DNA of 64,000 bases. Source: Maea johnstoni. Lineage: Eukaryota; Annelida; Polychaeta; Spionida; Magelonidae. The notes below the pieces were generated by a model. The model had not been told where the DNA came from and ran no database searches. It saw only the letters and a program-made list of their open reading frames with translations. Location: positions 25,981,878-26,045,877 of the forward strand of contig OZ012685.1 in the NCBI GenBank assembly GCA_963942565.1. Reading direction: 5' to 3'. This document shows, piece by piece, positions 25,035 to 64,000 of this stretch; positions within the stretch are counted from its first letter, which is position 1, and each line of letters starts with the position of its first letter. A program made the position numbers and the translations under genes.

Positions 25035-26425
25035 CCCTTACCAAGCGCAAGCGGTAAAAGCTGCTCACAAGTCTCTGGCAGTGACTGCTAAGCTGTTCCC
25101 AAGTTATTAGAGAAAAAAAACTTGTACAGCTTGCCACAAGCTGAGCCGCTTCCTACAAGCTGAGCCACTTGGTAGGCACTTGTCTACTGATTAGTTACAG
25201 CTTGTCTGACTTCACCTCTTTGCCGAAAGATCACTGCAGCTTAGGAAAGCTTATCAAACATAGCAATTTGATGAGACATAATCTGAACAGCTTGTAGTAA
25301 GCTTGTCTAGCTTTAACTTTTCAACCATAGTTCATCAAGGCTTACTGGCTGCTTGTTAGATTCAGTGTTCCCTCTAGCATCTGCAGCCCCTGTCCACAGA
25401 GTGTGAAGGTCACATGACCAGAGCACATGGCACTAGTCATGTGACCTCTCTCCTGGCAGACATTTTACCTGCAGCATCTCATGGAACCTTGCTCCTCATT
25501 TGACTGGTCATTACCCCTATGTAAGTGCTTTAACCACTCCTCCTTTTTGCTGTCGCTGTTACTAAGTGCATGGACAACCCTCTGCTTTATATCATTGTAT
25601 GTTTTGGCTCTTAATAATCCTATATTTTCCCCTACACTGTTTGAAAGTGGTTATTCCCCTCTCTCTGGCCACATGTTTAACCCTCTCCCTGTAGCCAGCC
25701 CTCAGATATCCCTCTTTCCCTAACTTCCTGTATCAATTAAAGGCTACATTGGTCTTCAGGCAACTTGCTACAAGTTGTGGGGAAGCAGTCTGCAAGTCAT
25801 CTTTGAGAGTAGCCCACAAGTCATCTGACAACTTGTAACAAGTTGTGGGAAAGCAGTCTGCAAGTCATCTGTGAGAGCTGTCCACAAGTCATCTGATGAC
25901 TTGTAGCAAGTTGTGGGAGAGTAGCCAGCAAGTCATCTGTAAGAGTAGTCCACAAGTTGTCTGACAACTTGTAACAAGTTGTCAGAAAGTAGCTGGCAAG
26001 TACCCACAACTCATCTGGAGGCTTGCTGAGTGTTGCCTGCTACATAAGTTGCTGCTAAGTAGCAATTTGCCGCTTAAATCAGTTACCGCTTAAGTGGCTG
26101 CTAAGTAGAAGCAAGCAGCTGACAGGTTGCTCACGAGCGTCACGCTTTTGCAAAAGCGTGGCACATGAGAGCAGCTTGACAGCAACACTGAAATAAGCGG
26201 CCCATGTAAGCGGTTAAAGTTGGGCACAAGCAGTTTTGTTGGTACGTTACCAGGACTTGGAGCTGCATTATGGCTCAAGGCATGGATGGTCAGGTTGCTC
26301 AAATTTGTTGCTTGAATGCTTGACTGCAGCTTATTAAACGCTTGTAATAAGCAGAAGTAGCTGCTTATGGTTCAACTTCTAAAGAACTTGGAAAGAGCTT
26401 GTGAGGGGCTTGCGCATGGTAAGGG
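25035..26425. mobile_element. 1.39-kb non-autonomous DNA transposon with CCCTTACCA ends
   Basis: Terminal inverted repeats are CCCTTACCAAGCGCAAGC and GCTTGCGCATGGTAAGGG. GT is present on both sides as a 2-bp duplication (1 bp if the right end is taken as GGGG). The interior is rich in aagcnnctt motifs (aagcggt, cttgtaacaagttgt) and has a ~65-bp internal tandem array at 25759-26020. No transposase-like frame. Superfamily unresolved. Confidence 0.88.
25759..26020. repeat. ~65-bp internal tandem array of the 1.39-kb element
   Basis: Four diverged units with acttgtaacaagttgtggga and gcaagtcatctgtgagag; each holds a short cttgtnncaag palindrome. Confidence 0.88.
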
Positions 26426-26637
26426 GTACCAACATGACAGGGTTTAGACAATATTCAAAAGTCTTTGCATCCTTGTGCTTTGGATGAAAATATAGCCTCA
26501 GCATTAGAAGGGTTAATAGGATCTGTCATGTTCAGAGAGGCTGCCTCTATAGCCAAATGGTCTAATGCATAATGCACCAACTGCTCCCTGAGTCTCTGAC
26601 CACTGGTCAAGATATTCCAACAGTTTGCCATAATGTG

Positions 26638-26832
26638 CGGTTGGATAATTTGGTCAATACAAAATCATGCTAAAAACCTAAAAATTTTACTGAAACCCTG
26701 GCACATGGGTACTCATCTGAGAGTACTCAGGGAGAGCTTTCAAATGAGTACCAACATGACAGGGTGTTGACAATTTACAAGTCTTTGCATCCTTGTGTTT
26801 GGATGAAAATAGCCTCAGCATTAGAAGAGATA
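26638..26832 (+). mobile_element. Dominant MITE, plus, left end lost
   Basis: Starts gttggataatttggtcaata, ends cattagaagagata. It shares gttggataattt and cctcagcattaga with 24907-26516, so the two are paralogues from the same tandem duplication. Confidence 0.88.
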
Positions 26833-27310
26833 GGGGGATCTGTCATGCTCAGAAGGGCTGCCTCTTTGGCCAAATGGTCTAGTGCATTGTGCACCAACTG
26901 CTCCCTGAGTCTGTGACCACTTCCCAAGATCTTCCATCAGTTTCCCACAATGTTGCGTTTCTTTAGGGGATCTGTCATGCTCAGAGAGGCTGCCTCTGTG
27001 GCCAAATGGTCTAATGCCTTGTGCACCAACTTCTTCCTGAGTCTGTGACCACTGCCACAACGTGGCGTTCCTTTAGGGATCTGTTGTGACTGAGGTGCTG
27101 CCTCTATATGGCCAAATACTCTAGTGCTTTGTGCACCAACTTCTTCCTGAGTCTCTGACCACTTCCCAAGATCTTCCAACAGTTTCCCACAATGCGGAGT
27201 TCCTTTAGGAATTTGTTATGCTGTGAGGTGCTGCCTCTATGGCCAAATAGTCCGATGAATTGTGCACCAACTACTCCCTGAGTCTCTAACCACTGCCTAA
27301 AATACCACAT

Positions 27311-28589
27311 GAATCTTAGAATACCAAGTTATTTCTAGGACTAACCTGTGAAAATTTCAGGATTTCCTTGTAAGTCTGAGTTTTGTTATGTTAGGGCTGC
27401 TCAAAATGGTTAGTAAGTGTCCCTTTCGACACATTTGAGAAAATTGCTAATGGTTTTCTTTTGATTTTCTTGTGATTAATTTTTGTGTAGTCACAATCAG
27501 AGACATATATTACCTAGAACGTTCAGTGAACATTCCTGTCACAATTCAGCCTAGAATGGCTGAATTGTGAGGAAAATATTACAGTCATTCCTTGCAATTT
27601 TTCTGCTACTTTAATCTTTGCTTCTTTGAGAGATAAATGAAAGAAATAAGTGTGGTCTAAGACCCTTAGATTCTAAAGACATATTTTCAATGATTTCTCT
27701 TAAGGTATTTTAGATATATTAGGAACGAGACTCTGCCATATAGTGCGTTTGCTTTGTATACGGACAGAATGACATATTGACTGTGAGCTCATTGATTTGC
27801 CGGAGATCTCTGCTGGCAGCACACAAGAGGGATGGCCATTGCTGCACTCACTGAGTAGTACTGCTGCATCACAATCAATACTGTTATCATTGCCTATACC
27901 CTGTTTGGTGTGACCCATTGAGGACTGACCAGACATAGCCTAGTGGTAAGAGCATTATGAATAGACTGCTCTTTGCCTCTGGCCACTGCCATAGTGTTAA
28001 ATCTAGCTAGCTAAAGGCATCTACTTAGGGTTGGTGATGGTTTCCTTAAACTTAATGTGGTTGAAAAAGTGATGATAAACAAATTCTCTAAAAATTCCAG
28101 AATTCATATTTATATTACCTATATTACGGTATCTATTTGGTCATTCTTCTGATATCCCGGGCACAGCACCCAAAGTGCCTATAAGTATATTTTATGTAAA
28201 AACAGCTGTTTGTCAAGGTGAAAATATTACTTGCCTTGTATTGCAAATTGAAACTCTAGAACTCTGATGTGGCTGAATGATTAGATATTCACAATGTACA
28301 ATACTATTAACACAGATATAAAAAAAAAAAAAAAATGAGAGTCTGTCCTTGAAAATCGTTTTTCAAAAGAACTGATGCCGGTTTGAAATATAACCATGCA
28401 AGGCATAGGCCTGGGTATTGCCAAATTTAGTGTAGATTGAGGTTAACAAGATGAGCCTGACATTCCTTGTAGTAAGTCCCTAATCTAGTCAGAAAGTTCC
28501 CATGCTCCAGTGGATAATCTGGGACCATCATACTAGGCTGATTGATGATGCTGTACCGATTTACTACTAGGTTTCATCAATGCTGTGAG
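27311..28589. other. Unannotated stretch with a possible SINE head
   Basis: atagcctagtggtaagagca at 27938 resembles a tRNA A-box head; no B box follows. A 16-17 base A run ends at 28336. Nothing else recognised. Confidence 0.4.
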
Positions 28590-28735
28590 AGAGGCCAAAA
28601 GCAGCCCGACAACTTGGGTGAAATTTTGAGGAAAATATTTGGAGAAGAAATGTGTATCATAACGCTACCAACAACTCAATTTTAGATATTTTGTAAAATC
28701 ATCTCTGATTTAAACCATTTAATTTTCGAAGGTAT
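28590..28735 (-). mobile_element. Second TTAA family (ATTTGAAGGAG), decayed fragment
   Basis: Weak match to 42010-42239 in minus orientation: cagcccgacaacttgggtga, aatatttggagaagaaatgt, atattttgtaaaatca. Confidence 0.5.
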
Positions 28736-30177
28736 GAAAAATTCAGACATCAATTCCCAAATGAACTCTTTATTTAGCATAAATTGTTATCTCACTAAAA
28801 TTTCAATGTTATGGCCTGTAAAAGTCTTCAGCAATAAAAAATCAAAAAAATACTTTTTATTGGGCAAAGTCAATGACATCCCTAAGGTATCTGTGAACCT
28901 ACAGTAACCATCAACTGCGTAATTAATGAGAATATGTCATTCGAAAAAAAAGTTGTAAATTTTGAAATAAAACAGAATATGGATTGAATAATGACAGGTG
29001 GCGATGATATTCTCTACCTGATAACACTCAGGAACCTGGAGATACACCTAGTTATAGGATTATGCTGCTTTGAGGTGTGTTTTGGGACAGGGCTTTTAAC
29101 TGGCTTGCAATGGTACCAATCACCTTAAGTCTATTGTTTGGGCATTGCTCCTCTAGCATCCTGGCAGTCTAGGGACATTTTTCTTTTTTTTGGATGAAAG
29201 CACAATTTTAAAAAACATCTAAACAAGGAGTGGTAATCACAATGATAACCCCAATAATCATGTAAGCAATGATTTTCCTTCAAATAATTTTTAAAGTAAA
29301 GCTTTATTGCTAACTTTGTTTCAACCCTTCAATGCCTATAAGTAGGGAAATATTCTAAAATGTAGTGCTAAGGGCAAATAACAACTCTCAATCCGAAAAT
29401 TTTCAAATATTTCCTTCTTTTTTTTTCGAAACTGTCCTTGGAACAACTATCTGAGTACTTAATTGATCAATTATCTGGGAAGACCTCTGTGCATGCTTGC
29501 CAGTCGCATCATTTATTACTTCCAAAAAATGACCAGTAATTTCAGTATGATGATATGTTTGCTTAATTGAAATTGCAAAGACTGTACTGGCTATTTCTGT
29601 GCTGCTACTGATTGGCAAAATTGTAACCTGTTAAATTTCTAATCTCTTGATTAACCCTTTCTTGCTCAGACATATAGAAAATATTTCCTCGATTCTCTAA
29701 TGCTTATAAATGATAATTTTCAATCATGGAATAGAGTTAATAGTATTAAAATTTAAAAATATTTAAAGGAAATTCATTGATTCATTCTATTAAACATTTC
29801 TATAAGTATTCTCAAAGGATGAAAAGTTAAGATATGTTTATGCCTAGCATAGACAGCCATTCGCAATGCTGCATAATTGTATTAAGTGACAAGCAGTGAC
29901 TATCATGAAAAACTCCTCACAATCTTACTAGTCTTGTAGCCTGTAGGGCTACTAAAGGGTACCTCTATGGCCATGCCATCTAATGCACTGCAGGCCAACT
30001 GCTCACTACATGTTTTGAACATGACATATAAGTTCAGATCCGCCCGGCTTGGAACATGTGCGAAGTTTGTCATTGACATTGTTGTTCTTGCCGCATATTC
30101 CCAGTTCTCCTCACCATTAATGACTGGCTGTTCATGTTTCATATTAAACTTCAGGAAATGTTGTGGTATTCAAAACA
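28736..30177. other. Unannotated stretch
   Basis: Isolated TTAACCCTTTC-like ends at 29323 and 29652 suggest old TTAA MITE remnants. ggccatgccatctaatgcac at 29967 resembles the SINE-head unit of the 24.6-27.3 kb array. Confidence 0.4.
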
Positions 30178-30245
30178 GGGTTTTAGCCAGGATTTAGAAA
30201 CTGAGTGCCAAAAACAGGGAGTTGTAAATTCAAAATTTCACTTTT
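30178..30245 (-). mobile_element. CTTAGCCAG-ended repeat, fragment
   Basis: ttttagccaggatttagaaa and actgagtgccaaaaac only. Confidence 0.6.
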
Positions 30246-31410
30246 AAAAGTATGGATTCCTTCCTAGTGCTTATGTCAGATTCTGAGCTCTAAATCCAAA
30301 ATGTCAAGCCCTGCTATGATTGAATTATGGAGCCAACTAAATTGTCTGGCCTCACAAACTCATTTATAATAATCAGATTATTTCTGTCCTGTTGTTGTAA
30401 GAGCACATCGGATAAATCCCATGAAGAATCCATTTGGATAAATGAAACGATCAATTTACGTCAAATGGAGGCTCTGTTTGCCCACCATCCATTATTCAAG
30501 GAAATGTTAGCTTATAGTGTTAGCTGTACACAAACACCTCCTTTACCCCCCTTTATTTTCCACATAACTGTGTTATTTCAGACCGCAATGATGGTTAGAT
30601 CTGTAATGTATATGATATTTATCTCACTGAATTACTATTTATCGCAAATATATAGATCATTAATTAGGAATTTGTCTATATTGGATTTCGTTGAGTTTGA
30701 TTGTATAAGCACTTGCATCAAGCTGTGCAGGGTTTAGGGTTACTGCAGAACTCGGAAATCTATATCCTTAACCCTTTGCATCTGTAATGCACACAGCATG
30801 GTCCCACAACTTTGAACGTAACCCAGTAGATTGAGTTATATTAGAAAATATTAGAAAAGGTTTTATCAAACCTGTTTAAATGTCATAATGAACCATTGAT
30901 TTAAAGGGAAGGTCTATTTTTAAGCGGCATAGATAGAATGATTGAAAATTGGTGATGGTTGTGCTTTTATATGAATATATCTCTCTCACCCATACTTTAT
31001 TTATCAGTATTTGCCTGTTTTTGCATGATTTTTGCCATGTGATCATGCCTCAGAGAAACGATGCAAGTCTGGGCACATGGAGGCTGGTTGTTTTGGGTGG
31101 AGAGACAGTAGTTGTTTCAGCAGGAAGGTTGTGTAAATATCATTCAAGTGCTATACAAACACACACATACTTAGCTGGGATAAATACAACAGTAAAAATA
31201 GATCTGGCATTAAAACAGATAGTGCCACTCATTTCTTTACTGCACATGGGCTATTTATTATCATTACTATCATATTACTATTTATTATTAGTTATGATCA
31301 TGAAGAGAGTATATCCAACCAAAGATTCCTATATGTATTGCTGTTGTAGTTAGCCTCTTTTCTGCACATGGGCTATGTATTATGATGGTGATCGTCATCT
31401 TTATTCCTGC
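30246..31410. other. Unannotated stretch with two non-gene frames
   Basis: Open frames of 136 and 134 codons (30327-30737, 30949-31353) have biased, membrane-like composition from AT-rich DNA and match no family I recognise. 31303-31353 recurs at 34571-34622 (tatccaaccaaagattccta). Confidence 0.5.
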
Positions 31411-31529
31411 AAGCCCCATCATCATTATCATCATCATCATCATCATCATCCTCATCATCACCATTAGTGGAGGTACGATTGCTTGTAAGCTCGAGGTTTT
31501 GCTCTAGTTTCAGCCCCCATCATCATCAG

Positions 31530-31586
<57 letters not shown>

Positions 31587-31630
31587 TGTCATCGTCATCA
31601 TTGTCATCATCGTCGTCATAGTCATTACAA
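31411..31630. repeat. (CAT)n microsatellite, two blocks
   Basis: CAT runs at 31420-31460 and 31517-31585, followed by degenerate CATCGT units; a unique piece separates them. Confidence 0.95.
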
Positions 31631-31897
31631 TAAATATGATCTCTGTTAGTTTGTCTCTTAAGTTAAGTACCAATTTCTAGTGATGGGCTGGTGATTGTAT
31701 TTTATTGTATGTTTATTGACGGCACATTATATATGATTGATTGTCCCAGAGTCAAAGGGAATGAATTTTTTTCAAAATACTTCTTATATTTAATTCTTGA
31801 TAAAAGCAATTCCTATGGGCAGTTTCTAGCTATTCTGACCTATAAATGCTGAAGTTACCCATTAATGAACTATTTTCATGTATAAAATTAAATTAAA

Positions 31898-32070
31898 ATT
31901 CCATATCTTCATTGTTATCTTTCATGTTTATTTGTTTTTTCCATCTTCACTATTGAATTTACTAAAAAAAAAAAAAAAATACTTGGAAGCTGGAATATCT
32001 TCATTGTTTATATGTTTATTTGTTTTTTCATCTTTGATCTATTGAATTTACTAAAAATAAAAATAAAAGC
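31898..32070 (+). repeat. ~95-bp tandem duplication upstream of exon 2
   Basis: Two copies of a stretch containing tatcttcattgtt, tttatttgtttttt and attgaatttactaaaaa lie at about 31903-31975 and 31997-32060, about 70 bases before the exon 2 acceptor. The first copy contains a 15-base A run. Confidence 0.8.
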
Positions 32071-32141
32071 GTATGTGGGATATTTGCCTGAAGTTTTTAT
32101 GTAGAAATTAATAACACGTCCCTGTTTTTGTGTGATTTCAG

Positions 32142-63448
<31,307 letters not shown>

Positions 63449-63486
63449 GACAGCACTTGCAGTTTCACCTGGGGGTAGAACACACA

Positions 63487-63821
63487 TGGAAAGGAAAAGG
63501 GAAGAGCATCATGCTTCTGAGATCAAGGAAATCATTTCTTATGGGACCATTATCCCTTCCAATGCTGAGGTTACTTTTGTCCCAAGCACAAGAAAGCATA
63601 GATTTTTGAAAAATGTCTTAACCCTGTCTTGTTGGTATTCATTTGAAAGCTCTCACTGAGCACTCTCAGATGAGTACTCATTTGCCAGGGTTTCGATCAG
63701 TTTTCAGTTTTTTTGCAACATCTTTTAATAGCCAAATTAGCCACCAGCAGCGTAAGGGTTAAACAGATATGGAAAGGAAAAGGGAAGAGCATCAATGTTC
63801 TGATATCAAGGAAATCCTTTC
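63487..63821. repeat. ~58-bp direct repeat beside MITEs
   Basis: atggaaaggaaaagggaaga, gcatc, tctgagatcaaggaaatc type copies at 63487-63545 and 63769-63825; each is followed by a dominant MITE. Confidence 0.92.
63550..63762 (-). mobile_element. Dominant TTAA MITE, minus, in the 3' UTR
   Basis: TTATCCCTTCCAATGCTGAGG (first 20 seen) to CAGCAGCGTAAGGGTTAA. Confidence 0.92.
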
Positions 63822-64000
63822 TTAACCCTTATTATGCTGCTGGTGGCTAATGATGCAAAAAATCTGAATAAGGACTGAAACCCTGGTATTTGGGTACTCA
63901 TGTGAGAGTGCTCAGCAAGAGCTATCCAATGAATACCAACATGACAAGGTTTAGATGGTTTTCAAAAATCTTTGCGTCCTTGTGCTTTGGTCGAAAATAG
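63822..64000 (+). mobile_element. Dominant TTAA MITE, plus, cut by window end
   Basis: TTAACCCTTATTATGCTGC start; continues to the last base of the window with normal interior. Confidence 0.92.

Larger units (their letters stand above)
24907..26516 (+). mobile_element. Dominant TTAA MITE split by a 1.39-kb element
   Basis: The left part is 24907-25034 and the right part 26426-26516 (GCATTAGAAGGGTTAA). Removing the insert leaves a normal MITE. The paralogue at 26638-26832 has the intact site gagtaccaacatgac. Confidence 0.92.
24649..27310. repeat. ~120-bp tandem array interrupted by two MITE copies
   Basis: At least seven units carry gctgcctctnnggccaaatggtctaatgc and accaactgctccctgagtct, at about 24650, 24780, 26517, 26835, 26960, 27070 and 27195. 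One dominant MITE (24907-26516) and its paralogue (26638-26832) lie between units. tggccaaatggtctaatgc resembles a SINE/tRNA A-box head. Confidence 0.9.
63449..64000 (+). other. 3' untranslated region, incomplete
   Basis: Sequence after the TAG stop. No AATAAA is visible before the window end, so the UTR probably continues. It holds two oppositely oriented copies of the dominant TTAA MITE (63550-63762 minus, 63822-64000 plus). Both are preceded by copies of a ~60-bp unit (63487-63549, 63766-63821). Confidence 0.6.

Noticed and set aside
27938-28020. tRNA gene
   Set aside because: A-box-like word only; no B box or cloverleaf arms at the right spacing. The same holds for 18480 and 29967.
30327-31353. 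Open frames of 136 and 134 codons as genes
   Set aside because: No family resemblance, AT-driven hydrophobic composition, no splice or start context, and the end of the second is part of a dispersed duplicate (also at 34571).

Overview
This window is AT-rich eukaryotic DNA from an animal, most likely a marine invertebrate; I cannot name the species. It has long introns, GT-AG splice sites, many microsatellites and very many short non-autonomous DNA transposons. One host gene can be read with confidence, on the + strand. Nine spliced segments between 32142 and 63448 encode a phosphatidylinositol transfer protein of the RdgB-beta (PITPNC1) type. The model starts at the exon that follows the expected short first coding exon, which I could not find, and it ends at a TAG stop at 63446-63448. 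It includes an 8-nt microexon (36866-36873) that is needed to keep frame, and one intron of 21.7 kb (38290-59990). No second protein-coding gene is supported. The other long open frames are microsatellite translations, transposon read-through or chance.

Left half (1-32141). This is either intron 1 of the same gene or intergenic DNA. It holds tandem arrays (1-363, 390-690, 2805-3125, 8410-9055, 11042-12340, 13304-13600, 24649-27310), a 200-N assembly gap inside a CT repeat (2499-2698), two related hAT-type MITEs (11159-11556 with a perfect 8-bp target duplication, and 19992-20453 inside an AT array), and large AT and ATT microsatellites. A 1.39-kb non-autonomous DNA transposon (25035-26425) lies inside a copy of the dominant MITE.

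Right half (32142-64000). The PITPNC1-like exons are separated by introns full of the same elements. The dominant family is a ~200-215 bp MITE with TTAA target sites and ends CCCTT...AAGGG (piggyBac-like or Kolobok-like). More than 30 complete or partial copies lie in both orientations across the whole window. Also present are a second TTAA family, Harbinger-like MITEs with TAA/TTA duplications, a CTTAGCCAG-ended family, a mariner-like TA-flanked element, tRNA-derived SINEs, and retroposon 3' ends with ATT tails.

The most notable observations concern splice sites and duplications. The acceptor and 5' end of the exon at 59991 are the last unit of a five-copy ~62-bp tandem array. The acceptor of the exon at 62638 is duplicated 85 bp upstream. 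The dominant MITE repeatedly sits exactly between direct copies of its own 60-125 bp flank, in several cases with a TTAA at the outer edge of the duplicated flank.
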